The notes below the pieces were generated by a model. That model did not search any database. It worked only from the letters and a program-made list of their open reading frames with translations, and was not told where the DNA came from. Shown here one piece after another: positions 54,586 to 62,997 of a stretch of 64,000 nucleotides of DNA. The DNA lies in NCBI GenBank assembly GCA_902537415.1, contig CACBBC010000007.1, positions 1-64,000 on the forward strand, read 5' to 3'. Positions within the stretch are counted from its first letter, which is position 1, and each line of letters starts with the position of its first letter. A program made the translations under genes and the position numbers. This stretch comes from an uncultured Alphaproteobacteria bacterium. Its GTDB lineage: Bacteria; Pseudomonadota; Alphaproteobacteria; Rhodobacterales; Rhodobacteraceae.

Positions 54586-54614
54586 ATCCTACCAGGATGT
54601 CGTCCAGTTAGGAT
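54586..54614 (-). promoter_or_regulatory. Hairpin in the rpsO leader, possible S15 autoregulatory element
   Basis: On the minus strand ATCCTA ... TAGGAT pair as a 6-bp outer stem. An internal loop and a GGA/TCC inner stem follow, capped by a 5-base loop. It ends about 19 bases before the rpsO ATG, overlapping the region where S15 binds its own mRNA in several bacteria. The structure was found by eye; a regulatory role is inference. Confidence 0.4.
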
Positions 54615-54712
54615 TAGTTGTTTGGATAGTTATTAGTGTGATTTTACAAAAAAATAAAGAAAAAAATAAATAATACTGAATTACCTGTTATATTCCTTTT
54701 TTTATTGTGATG

Positions 54713-55606
54713 TTAAGTGTTAAGTTTTCTTCTTACTTTCAAAAATGAGCCATGCTTGAAAAGAATGGCTGCAACCCTTCCTTTATATTTTGCGATGAGC
54801 TCTTCTCCTTCGATTAGACAAACGGTCTTTGGACATTCTATTGGTTGACCATTTTCCAGCTGTTTTAAATCATCCATAGGACATTCAAAAATTTTTAGGT
54901 TCGGGATGCCTATCTCGATGGCTTTTAAATTTGACTCTAGCCTCTCTTTAGAAAGGTCTAATAATTTGGACAGCTGACATGCCTCTGTAACTTTAAAAGG
55001 ACCATACTCTAGGCGTCTCAAGTTTCTTACGTATCCGAAACATCCAATGAAATCACCAATATCTCTTGCAATTGATCTTACATACCCACCCTTGCCACAT
55101 TCAAAGTGAACAATGGCTTTTCCACTTTCATCGTAAGATTGTAATGAAAGCTCATATACCTCTATACTTCTTGCCGAAAGCTGGAAATTCTCGTTTGCTT
55201 TAAAACGTTTGTAAGCTCTTTTTCCTTCAACTTTTACGGCTGAGACTTTAGGGGGGATTTGAAAGATGACCTCTGAATAATAATTAAGTGCATCCAATAT
55301 TTCATTTTTTCTTGGAACGTAGAATGAGGATTTAAGAGCGTTTCCAGAAGCGTCATCTGTATCAGTTTTAACACCATACGAAAAAGTAGCTTCATACTTT
55401 TTTTTTGATTTAAGAAGATATGGAATGGCCTTAGTGGCTTCACCTAATGCTAATGGTATCAATCCCGTAGCGTCAGGATCCAGAGTTCCAGCATGACCAA
55501 TCTTTGTTGGGTTCATTTTTCTTTTTAAAACTCTAACGACGTCGGCAGATGTAATACCGGCCGGTTTATTCACTAAGAGCCATCCGTTGAATATATTCTT
55601 GTGCAC
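54713..55606 (-). CDS. truB: tRNA pseudouridine(55) synthase TruB
   Basis: Makes pseudouridine 55 in the T-loop of tRNAs. The 297 residues start GWLLVNKPAGITSADVV and hold the catalytic Asp43 in HAGTLDPDATGLIPLALG. KKYEATFSYGVKTDTDDASG, PPKVSAVKVEGKRAYKRF and GGYVRSIARDIG follow. The start is GTG at 55606, eight bases after rbfA. Order rbfA-truB-rpsO-pnp is conserved across proteobacteria. Confidence 0.96.
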   Translation of the reverse strand: MHKNIFNGWLLVNKPAGITSADVVRVLKRKMNPTKIGHAGTLDPDATGLIPLALGEATKAIPYLLKSKKKYEATFSYGVKTDTDDASGNALKSSFYVPRKNEILDALNYYSEVIFQIPPKVSAVKVEGKRAYKRFKANENFQLSARSIEVYELSLQSYDESGKAIVHFECGKGGYVRSIARDIGDFIGCFGYVRNLRRLEYGPFKVTEACQLSKLLDLSKERLESNLKAIEIGIPNLKIFECPMDDLKQLENGQPIECPKTVCLIEGEELIAKYKGRVAAILFKHGSFLKVRRKLNT

Positions 55607-55613
55607 TGTCTAC

Positions 55614-56000
55614 CTAATCTTTTTCAAGAGCTCTAAAAATTTTGTTAGTTTTTTCCATTTGTTCAAAAAGTGTGTCTTCTTTAAACCTTAAATCCGGTAA
55701 ATATTTCAAAGACACCTCTTTTCCAAGAGCGTGCCTGATGGCATTTTTATTTTTACCGAGAAAAGTAGTTAGGTCCTGAGCGTCTATATCATCTAAGGGA
55801 AGAACGTATACTGTTGCTATTTTGAGGTCTGCTGAGCAACGCACCTCAGTAACGGATGCTGAATAAATCTTCCTATCTTGATCGTAAAAGTTAGAGTCAA
55901 TTAAAATTTTCGCAATGTTTCTTTTAATTAATTCGGAGACTCTCAGTTGTCTTTGAGAAGCCTCGTCTCCAAACCTACCTTTATTTTTTCTTTTTTGCAT
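55614..56000 (-). CDS. rbfA: 30S ribosome-binding factor RbfA
   Basis: A KH-fold assembly factor for late 30S maturation. It has 128 residues, beginning with a basic tail (MQKRKNKGRFG) and SQRQLRVSELIKRNIAKIL. ASVTEVRCSADLKIATVYVLPLD and IRHALGKEVSLKYLPDLRFKEDTLFEQ follow, a full RbfA. It is the first gene of the minus-strand rbfA-truB unit and divergent from dapB (85 bases between starts). Confidence 0.95.
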   Translation of the reverse strand: MQKRKNKGRFGDEASQRQLRVSELIKRNIAKILIDSNFYDQDRKIYSASVTEVRCSADLKIATVYVLPLDDIDAQDLTTFLGKNKNAIRHALGKEVSLKYLPDLRFKEDTLFEQMEKTNKIFRALEKD

Positions 56001-56085
56001 ATTAGCTTCATCCAGTATAACGATTGGTCTATACTAACTACTAAAATTAAATTGGAGATTATTCAATTATTTGTTGAGGAAAAAT

Positions 56086-56898
56086 ATGAAAAATCATTTC
56101 AAGGTAAGTGTTTTAGGAGCTTCAGGTCGAATGGGATCTAAAATAATAAAAAAAATAACTGAATCTTCCACCATTGACCTACACTTTGTTGTGGAGCATA
56201 AAGGGCACGGTTGGATAGGACAAGATAGTGGGGAAAAACTTCTAGGTAGACCTAATAATATTTTGGTAACGGATGATTTAAAATTGGCTTTAGAGGGTGC
56301 AGAAGCTGTTATCGATTTTAGTACCCCAGATACCTCATTGGAGTGTGTAAAGGTTTGCGCACAGACCGATACTGCCCATGTAATTGGTACAACTGGCTTT
56401 GACCTAGGACAAGAAAATGAGATTAGCGAGTATGCAGAGAGAGTAGTGATTGTTAAGGCAGGAAATATGAGCCTAGGAATAAATGTGTTAACCAGCTTAG
56501 TCGAGAAGATTTCATCTTCTCTAGACCTAGATTTTGATATAGAAATTTTGGAAATGCATCATCGAGATAAGGCTGATGCACCCTCTGGAACAGCTTTAAT
56601 GCTAGGTGAAGCGGCAGCTAGAGGAAAAGGAAAAGGCCTGAAAGAATTGATAGCAGCAGTACGTGATGGCATATCAGATGGTCGAGAAAAAGGCTCAATA
56701 GGTTTTGCTTGCCTCAGAGGTGGTGGCGTAGTTGGTGAACACGAAGTTTCTTTTACATCTGACTCGGAACGAATATCTATTAAACACGAAGCATTCTCCA
56801 GAGATATTTTTGTAAACGGAGCAATAAAAGCAGCCTTGTGGTCTAAAGAAAAGGATCCAGGTCTATATGACATGTTAAATGTTTTAAACTTGAGGTAG
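56086..56898 (+). CDS. dapB: 4-hydroxy-tetrahydrodipicolinate reductase
   Basis: NAD(P)H-dependent step of diaminopimelate and lysine synthesis. The 270 residues have the dinucleotide motif VLGASGRMGSKI (about 9-20), VIDFSTPDTSLE and TGTTGFDL-type signature (IGTTGFDLGQ). The catalytic region EILEMHHRDKADAPSGTALMLGE is also present. The ATG at 56086 with AGGA upstream is used rather than an in-frame TTG at 56071. It is followed nine bases later by mltB. Confidence 0.96.
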   Translation: MKNHFKVSVLGASGRMGSKIIKKITESSTIDLHFVVEHKGHGWIGQDSGEKLLGRPNNILVTDDLKLALEGAEAVIDFSTPDTSLECVKVCAQTDTAHVIGTTGFDLGQENEISEYAERVVIVKAGNMSLGINVLTSLVEKISSSLDLDFDIEILEMHHRDKADAPSGTALMLGEAAARGKGKGLKELIAAVRDGISDGREKGSIGFACLRGGGVVGEHEVSFTSDSERISIKHEAFSRDIFVNGAIKAALWSKEKDPGLYDMLNVLNLR

Positions 56899-56906
56899 TT
56901 AAATAC

Positions 56907-58106
56907 ATGAAACCCAATCTTAAAACATTAGTTTTTTTACTGATATTTAGCTTACCGTCAGTTGTATTGGGCAATACGTTTACTAATTGTGGAGGGGATT
57001 TTAGTTTTTTTTTAAATGAAACAGAAAGGTATGCAACTGGTATCGGTATAAGTACTGAAGTAGTAAAAAAAACCATTAGACGAGCAAAATTTAACCCGGC
57101 CATTATTAAACTTGACAGAAAACAAAGAAGTTTCAAATTGAGCTTCCTAGATTTCTCCAAAAGAGCAATAAATGATTACAGATTGGTAAACGGGAAAAAA
57201 CAATTCAAAAAATATCAAACTGTTTTTAATAAAGCCTTAGCTATATATGGAGTGCCGAAAGAAGTGATTACGGCTTTTTGGGCTATGGAGACCGATTTTG
57301 GAGCCGTTCAAGGAAATTTTAATACTCTTAATTCCTTAGCTTCCCTGGCATTTGATTGCAGAAGACCCGAGCTCTTTCAGCCTGAATTCATTGCAGCAAT
57401 GCAATTGATTGAGCGTGGAGATATTGATTACGATACAACAGGAGCTTGGGCAGGAGAAATAGGGCAAGTTCAGATGTTACCGCAGGATATCTTGGAATTT
57501 GGTGTTGACGGTAACATGGATGGCCAGATTTCTTTAAAGGAAACGCCTGAAGATGCCATTTTAACAGCAGCCAATTTGATAAATCATATGGGTTGGACAA
57601 AGGGGGAGGCTTGGTTAGAGGAAGTGATATTACCGAAAGACTTTTATTGGGAATTAGCGGGATTTGGAAGGGGAAGAGCTCTTAAGGATTGGGAAAACTT
57701 AGGCCTAAAACTAAGAAGAGAAAAATTGAAAATAGATGAAAACCTTTATTCAACGCTCTTATTGCCCCAGGGAAAGAAAGGTCCAGCATTTCTGGCATTT
57801 AAAAATTTTGAAGTTTATTTGAAATGGAACGATAGCTTCATCTATACCGTTACAGCTGCTCACTTAGCTAAAAGACTTGCTGGAGCAAAAAAATATAAGC
57901 ATAACAACCCATCTGATATTTTAGATATTGAAGCAATGATAAAATTACAAAACGTTCTAAGATCTAAAGGGTATGATGTTGGAAAAGTAGACGGAATATT
58001 AGGTGCAAAGACCAGACAGGCTGTTAGGTTGGTTCAATTAGAATTTGGACTTTCAGCAGACAGTTGGCCAACTAAAGAGCTCCTAAGAAAGCTCCTAATA
58101 AATTAG
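56907..58106 (+). CDS. Lytic murein transglycosylase (MltB family) with peptidoglycan-binding domain
   Basis: Cleaves peptidoglycan glycan strands with 1,6-anhydro ring formation. It has 399 residues: a signal peptide (1-22, LKTLVFLLIFSLPSVVLG), then the SLT domain with catalytic Glu128 in AFWAMETDFGAVQGNFNT and GEIGQVQMLPQD. A C-terminal PG_binding_1 domain (about 338-398, MIKLQNVLRSKGYDVGKVDG, then GAKTRQAVRLVQ) completes it. No lipobox, so a soluble periplasmic form. Nine bases after dapB. Confidence 0.93.
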   Translation: MKPNLKTLVFLLIFSLPSVVLGNTFTNCGGDFSFFLNETERYATGIGISTEVVKKTIRRAKFNPAIIKLDRKQRSFKLSFLDFSKRAINDYRLVNGKKQFKKYQTVFNKALAIYGVPKEVITAFWAMETDFGAVQGNFNTLNSLASLAFDCRRPELFQPEFIAAMQLIERGDIDYDTTGAWAGEIGQVQMLPQDILEFGVDGNMDGQISLKETPEDAILTAANLINHMGWTKGEAWLEEVILPKDFYWELAGFGRGRALKDWENLGLKLRREKLKIDENLYSTLLLPQGKKGPAFLAFKNFEVYLKWNDSFIYTVTAAHLAKRLAGAKKYKHNNPSDILDIEAMIKLQNVLRSKGYDVGKVDGILGAKTRQAVRLVQLEFGLSADSWPTKELLRKLLIN

Positions 58107-58541
58107 CTAAATGTTTTGAATAAAATATTTGAAACCAGTATCCACAACTTTTTCCAAAGCTTTTTTTTTGTTCATAATTACAGAGCGATGATTTTTCTCA
58201 AGGTGTTCTGTTTTTCTCATCGTTGCGGCACATCGGTAAATATGGCATATTTTATGGGCCCAAATTTTATATTCCGGCATATATGTAAAACGTTGGAATA
58301 TCCCTTCTTTTTTAAGAACTTTAATGCCCCAACCTGTTTCCTCTAATACCTCTCGATAAAGAGCACGAATAAGGGACTCATTCTCATTCGAGCCTCCTCC
58401 AGGTAATTGAAGCTCTATACCATTCTCTTTAGTTATTTGCTCTGTTAAAATTAAGTCACTCTTTTGCAAAATAATACCATAGGCACCAATTCTTCTCTGG
58501 TATTTAATTTTGTAATTAACTCTTTTACCAAACAGCTTCAA
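58107..58541 (-). CDS. Nudix hydrolase
   Basis: A 144-residue Nudix-fold pyrophosphohydrolase. The complete Nudix box is seen as GGSNENE, seven residues, then REVLEETGW (about 49-71), so the metal-binding glutamates are all present. The N-terminal RIGAYGIILQKSDLILTEQ is typical. The substrate is not predictable. It starts 78 bases from the divergent hslO gene and ends directly against mltB. Confidence 0.88.
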   Translation of the reverse strand: MKLFGKRVNYKIKYQRRIGAYGIILQKSDLILTEQITKENGIELQLPGGGSNENESLIRALYREVLEETGWGIKVLKKEGIFQRFTYMPEYKIWAHKICHIYRCAATMRKTEHLEKNHRSVIMNKKKALEKVVDTGFKYFIQNI

Positions 58542-58619
58542 AGCTTACTACCGAATTGTTGTTGTTTTCGCATTCAATATTAAATAAATATCAATAACTA
58601 CTAAATAAAAACGAATTAT

Positions 58620-59513
58620 ATGAAAAACAATTTTTTAGACTCAGTTTTACCATTCCAGATTGATGATAAAAATCTAAGAGGTCGATTTGCACGAGTAGAG
58701 AAGTTAGCTTCAGATACAATAAGACATCATCGCTTCCCTGATAAAGTTTGTAAACTCCTATTCGAAGCACTACTACTTACTGTTTTAATAGGAGAGATGA
58801 TTAAAATAAGATGGAGACTTTCATTACAGATAAGAGGCAATGAAAGTGTAAAGTTGTTGGCAACAGATTATTATGCCCCAAAGGATCAGGGAAAGCCTGC
58901 AAATATAAGAGCATATGCAGATTATGACAAAGAAGCTACGCATTTAAATCTCGATACAGGATTATTCGCAATTACTATTGATCAAGGGAAAAATATGGAG
59001 CCCTATCAGGGCATAACCCCAATTATCGAAGGCAGTCTCAGTAAATCAGCGGAAAATTATTTTTTTCAGTCAGAACAAATTAAAACATTTTTTGACTTGA
59101 ATATTACAAAGAAGCACAGTGCAAAAAGTGGAAGAAATTGGATTGCCTCTGGGTTTATGTTGCAAGCATTGCCAGACGAGCATGATAACAAATATATTGA
59201 TGACAAAAGTTGGGATATTTTAAAGGAAAGAATAATTGAACAAATAAAAGACTCAATGAATGCAGAATTTAATCAATATCAATTCTTGGATAATATTTTC
59301 CAACACAGCGCATTAACAGTATTTAAAGATACAAAGATAAAATTTGGATGCTCTTGTAAACGAAAAACACTACTATACACTTTATCTAAATATCCAAAAG
59401 AGCAGCTAGAAGATATGTATGATAAGAAGGAAAAAATTTCTGCAAACTGTCAATTCTGTGGACGAAAATTTCAGTTTTCACTTAAACAAATACTTGACTA
59501 CTATGAAAGTTGA
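58620..59513 (+). CDS. hslO: Redox-regulated chaperone Hsp33
   Basis: A holdase activated by oxidation of a zinc centre. The 297 residues show RFARVEKLASDTIRHHRFPD and LLTVLIGEMIKIRWRLSLQIRG in the core. The C-terminal redox switch is complete: Cys244 and Cys246 in FGCSCKRK, Cys277 and Cys280 in ANCQFCGRKF. It is a little shorter than many alphaproteobacterial Hsp33 proteins. It overlaps the following Nudix gene by 11 bases. Confidence 0.94.
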   Translation: MKNNFLDSVLPFQIDDKNLRGRFARVEKLASDTIRHHRFPDKVCKLLFEALLLTVLIGEMIKIRWRLSLQIRGNESVKLLATDYYAPKDQGKPANIRAYADYDKEATHLNLDTGLFAITIDQGKNMEPYQGITPIIEGSLSKSAENYFFQSEQIKTFFDLNITKKHSAKSGRNWIASGFMLQALPDEHDNKYIDDKSWDILKERIIEQIKDSMNAEFNQYQFLDNIFQHSALTVFKDTKIKFGCSCKRKTLLYTLSKYPKEQLEDMYDKKEKISANCQFCGRKFQFSLKQILDYYES

Positions 59514-60138
59514 TTTTTCAAAAAAAGAAGAATTAATAGAAAAAATAAGAGGTATTATCAACCCTACTGACTATCACAATGATTTTAGGAGAAAAGCGGA
59601 TACCACCTTTGATCTACATCTTAAGCAAAACAGAAAAAATATAAATTTATACCCCGCTTCAGTCCTCGTTCCATTACAATATGAAAATTCTATGTGGCAA
59701 GTTATTTTAACTCGCCGTTCATTGAATATGAAAAAGCATTCGGGACAAATTTCTTTTCCAGGAGGCAAGTTTGATGATAAAGATAAAAGTCTTGACGTTA
59801 CAGCGCTAAGAGAAGCTTTTGAAGAAATCGGTTTAAGCTCGCTAAATGTATTTCTAATCGGTTCTTTACCATCACATGAAACAATAACTGGTTTCAGGAT
59901 CTTTCCGTTTATTGGAATTGTAAGTGGATATGAAATTCAAATAAATAGCTCAGAGGAGGTGTCTGAAGTATTTAAAGTACCACTTGAGTTTTTATTGGAT
60001 AGTAAAAAGTATTCGGAGCATTCTTTTACTTGGAATGAAGAGAAAAGATCATTTTTGGCGGTTCCTTATGGGCCGTATTATATTTGGGGTGCGACAGCAA
60101 GAATTCTTTATAATTTCTCAAAAATTTTCTCAAGTTAG
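59503..60138 (+). CDS. CoA pyrophosphatase-type Nudix hydrolase
   Basis: A NUDT7/YeaB-like Nudix enzyme that probably hydrolyses CoA or related pyrophosphates. The 211 residues contain the CoA signature ILTRRSLNMKKHSGQISFPGG (split around residue 70-90) running into the Nudix box FDDKDKSLDVTALREAFEEIGL. The ATG at 59503 is chosen because residues before it do not resemble the family; it overlaps hslO, so translation is coupled. cca follows after nine bases. Confidence 0.9.
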   Translation: MKVDFSKKEELIEKIRGIINPTDYHNDFRRKADTTFDLHLKQNRKNINLYPASVLVPLQYENSMWQVILTRRSLNMKKHSGQISFPGGKFDDKDKSLDVTALREAFEEIGLSSLNVFLIGSLPSHETITGFRIFPFIGIVSGYEIQINSSEEVSEVFKVPLEFLLDSKKYSEHSFTWNEEKRSFLAVPYGPYYIWGATARILYNFSKIFSS

Positions 60139-60147
60139 AGATATAAC

Positions 60148-61308
60148 ATGAAAAAAGTGAATGTAGAAAAGGTTTTTGGTTCAGAGCTAAAGGAACTTAT
60201 GCGTATACTTAGTTCATCAGGAAAGGAATGCTATATTGTTGGAGGAGCAGTTAGGGATTTATTACTCGGGTATAAAAAATTTAAAGATATTGACCTAACT
60301 ACTTCTTTAAGCGTTGAGCAACTTAAACAAATTTTTGATCAAAACCAAATAAGGTTTGATGATAGAGCAATAAAGTACGGTTGCTTGAAAGTTAGAAATA
60401 AAAAAAGAAATTTCCAAATAACATCTTTTAGGAAAGACATCCGAACTTTTGGTAGGGCGGCTGATATTGAGTTTGTTGAAAATATTGAAGAGGATGCAAA
60501 ACGACGTGACTTTACTATTAACGCTATTTATTGTTCCTATAGTGGGCAAATAATCGATCCATTAGGAAATTTAGAAGATTTAAATAAAATAAAGTTAGAC
60601 TTTATAGGTGATCCTGAGTTTAGAATAAAAGAAGATTATTTAAGGATATTAAGATTTTTTCGGTTTGTTGCAGTCTTAGATTTAAAAGATGAAAATGTCG
60701 CTTCAGATAAGTTACCGATTATCAAAAAGCATATAAATGGAATAAGTGACTTAAGTTATGAAAGGGTGGCTTCAGAGATTAGAAAAATATTACTTGCTAG
60801 GTCTCCATCTTTTGCTTTGAAGCTCATGAATAAAGTGGATCTTTATAAAAAATTGTTCGGAATTTACTCTCAATCCGCACTCCTTAAATTAGAAAAATTG
60901 GAGAATAGGTTTAATTTGACACCATCTTTAGTAAGGAGATTATTAGCTCTCGAGATGAAGACCTCATTCCCTCTTTTGATAAAAAAAGAAAAAAAATATT
61001 TCGATCAAATAAATAATCTATTGGGTCTGGACCATAATCCCGATTATTTAGGGTACAAATTGGGTGAAAAAGCCAGCATAGATTTGCTAATAATCAAAGA
61101 AGTTAAAGAAGGATTTATTATAACGGCCAAAGACATAGAGAAAATAAAGAAAGCATCTAGAAAAATTTTTCCGATAAGGTTCTCAGATGTTCACCCTTTG
61201 ACGAAAAACTTAAATACAACTAAAGAAAAAATAAATCTAATGGAAACATTTTGGATAGGTTCTGGGTTCAAGGCATCTAAGGAAAAGCTGCTAAGTTTGC
61301 TGAGCTAA
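60148..61308 (+). CDS. cca: CCA tRNA nucleotidyltransferase / poly(A) polymerase family
   Basis: Adds or repairs the 3' CCA of tRNAs, or in some members adds poly(A). The 386 residues have the nucleotidyltransferase motif YIVGGAVRDLLLGYKKFKDIDL (split about 31-51) with the DxD pair. RRDFTINAIYC and EDYLRILRFFRF form the ATP/CTP-selecting neck. The C-terminal half is helical. Many alphaproteobacteria have one such gene, favouring CCA addition. Its end overlaps the convergent hemF end by four bases. Confidence 0.9.
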   Translation: MKKVNVEKVFGSELKELMRILSSSGKECYIVGGAVRDLLLGYKKFKDIDLTTSLSVEQLKQIFDQNQIRFDDRAIKYGCLKVRNKKRNFQITSFRKDIRTFGRAADIEFVENIEEDAKRRDFTINAIYCSYSGQIIDPLGNLEDLNKIKLDFIGDPEFRIKEDYLRILRFFRFVAVLDLKDENVASDKLPIIKKHINGISDLSYERVASEIRKILLARSPSFALKLMNKVDLYKKLFGIYSQSALLKLEKLENRFNLTPSLVRRLLALEMKTSFPLLIKKEKKYFDQINNLLGLDHNPDYLGYKLGEKASIDLLIIKEVKEGFIITAKDIEKIKKASRKIFPIRFSDVHPLTKNLNTTKEKINLMETFWIGSGFKASKEKLLSLLS

Positions 61309-62198
61309 ACCCACTCTGCTGTTGGAGGTAAGCTCATTAATACTGCATCTATATTGTGTCCTGTCTGTAAGCCAAACTTTGTGCCTCTGTCGTAAACTAA
61401 GTTAAATTCAGCGTAAAGGCCCCTCTTTTGTTCTTGGATTTTCTTATCCTGTGGTGTCCAATCTTTCAGATAGTGTTTTTTTACTATTGGTATATAAGCT
61501 TCAATAAATGCTTCTCCAACATCTCTGGTGAAAGAAAAATCCTTTTCCCAGTCACCAGTGCAAAGATCATCAAAAAATATTCCACCTACTCCTCTTGCAA
61601 CTTTTCTATGTGGTATGAAAAAATATTCATCAGCCCATTCCTTAAACTTTTTGTAGTAACTCTGATTATGCTTATCACATTTCTTTTTCAGAATTTGATG
61701 AAAGAAATTTGTGTCGTCGTCATTTTCTATCGACGGATTTAAGTCGGTACCCCCTCCAAACCACCATGCATGAGGTGTCCAAAACATTCTTGTATTGAGG
61801 TGTATGGCAGGTGTATGAGGATTTCTCATATGTGCTACAAGGCTGATGCCTGAGGCCCAAAATCTGGGGTCATCTTTGAGCTCGGGGATAGCTCTCCTAG
61901 CCGTAATACTCTTTTGTGCTTCTGGTGCAAGTTTTCCATATACTGCAGAAACATTTACGCCTACTTTCTCAAATATTCGACCACCTTTAAGCGTTGCCAT
62001 GACGCCCCCACCGCCATCTTCTTTGTCGTCTGTTTCTCTTATTGTACTCTTTCTCTCAAATTTTTTTGCTGCCACATTACTCTTGGGAGATAATTTCAAG
62101 TGATCTTCCTCTAATATTTCAAACTCTTCGCAAATTTTATCTCTTAGATCTTTGAACCATTTTTCTGCCTGATTTTTTTGTTGCTGACCTATCATCAT
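61305..62198 (-). CDS. hemF: Oxygen-dependent coproporphyrinogen III oxidase
   Basis: Converts coproporphyrinogen III to protoporphyrinogen IX with O2. The 297 residues have GGGVMATLKGGRIFEKVGVNVS, HMRNPHTPAIHLNTRMFW, WWFGGGTDLNPS, and RGVGGIFFDDL, all strictly conserved in HemF. Ending LLLSLPPTAEWV type (VLMSLPPTAEWV). Single gene, divergent from tlyA. No anaerobic hemN is seen in the window. Confidence 0.97.
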   Translation of the reverse strand: MMIGQQQKNQAEKWFKDLRDKICEEFEILEEDHLKLSPKSNVAAKKFERKSTIRETDDKEDGGGGVMATLKGGRIFEKVGVNVSAVYGKLAPEAQKSITARRAIPELKDDPRFWASGISLVAHMRNPHTPAIHLNTRMFWTPHAWWFGGGTDLNPSIENDDDTNFFHQILKKKCDKHNQSYYKKFKEWADEYFFIPHRKVARGVGGIFFDDLCTGDWEKDFSFTRDVGEAFIEAYIPIVKKHYLKDWTPQDKKIQEQKRGLYAEFNLVYDRGTKFGLQTGHNIDAVLMSLPPTAEWV

Positions 62199-62268
62199 AT
62201 TCCTAATTTTTCTAATCTTTAAAAGACAATGCTATTAATAAGATAGCATACGAAGTACTTTTAGATAA

Positions 62269-62994
62269 ATGAAAATAAGATTAGATCAATATATTATGGA
62301 ATTGGGTTTGGCAGTATCAAGAAATAAGGCCCAGGAGCTAATAAAGGAAGGATTTGTTTTACTAAACGGAAAAATATGTAACAAACCTGCCAAAGAAATT
62401 ATAACAGGATCAAGTGTTTCTATAGTTGAACAACAGCAGTGGGTAAGTCGAGCAGGAAAAAAATTGTTTGAAGCTCTAAAAAGTTTTGAGGTAAAGGTTG
62501 AAGGGAAAACGGCCTTGGATGTAGGCTCGTCCACGGGTGGCTTTACACAAGTTCTGCTTTATGAGGGAGCAGAAAAAATTACATCAGTTGACGTTGGAAC
62601 AGATCAGTTTCATTCAAGTCTAAGAAATGTCGAACGGATTTCTTTATTAGAACAAACGGATATAAGAGATATTTCATCAAGACTGAAAGACTCCTTTGAC
62701 CTAGTTGTTGTAGATGTTTCCTTTATTTCATTATCAAAAATCATTAAAGATATAGAATCTGTTGCAAGAAAAGAGGGGGATATTATTTTATTATTTAAAC
62801 CTCAATTCGAAGTTGGAAAACAGAATATTTCAAAAAATGGTGTAGTAAAAAAGGAGATAGACACTCAGAAAACACTTGGTCATTTCCTGAAGTCCTTGGA
62901 AAAGAGTAGTTTATATTTTGTAAAGTGCGGAAAAGCGTATATCGCTGGAAAAAAAGGCAATCAGGAAATTTTCCTACATCTAAAAAAGTGTTGA
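62269..62994 (+). CDS. tlyA: TlyA family rRNA 2'-O-methyltransferase / S4-domain protein
   Basis: Predicted rRNA methyltransferase of the TlyA/hemolysin A group. The 241 residues combine an N-terminal S4 RNA-binding domain (RLDQYIMELGLAVSRNKAQELIKEG) and an FtsJ-like methyltransferase. The latter has WVSRAGKKLFEAL, motif I ALDVGSSTGGFTQVLL and VVVDVSFISLSKI. In many alphaproteobacteria it neighbours dxs and xseB; xseB here lies at the opposite edge of this window. It converges on aroC with a three-base gap. Confidence 0.92.
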   Translation: MKIRLDQYIMELGLAVSRNKAQELIKEGFVLLNGKICNKPAKEIITGSSVSIVEQQQWVSRAGKKLFEALKSFEVKVEGKTALDVGSSTGGFTQVLLYEGAEKITSVDVGTDQFHSSLRNVERISLLEQTDIRDISSRLKDSFDLVVVDVSFISLSKIIKDIESVARKEGDIILLFKPQFEVGKQNISKNGVVKKEIDTQKTLGHFLKSLEKSSLYFVKCGKAYIAGKKGNQEIFLHLKKC

Positions 62995-62997
62995 CTG

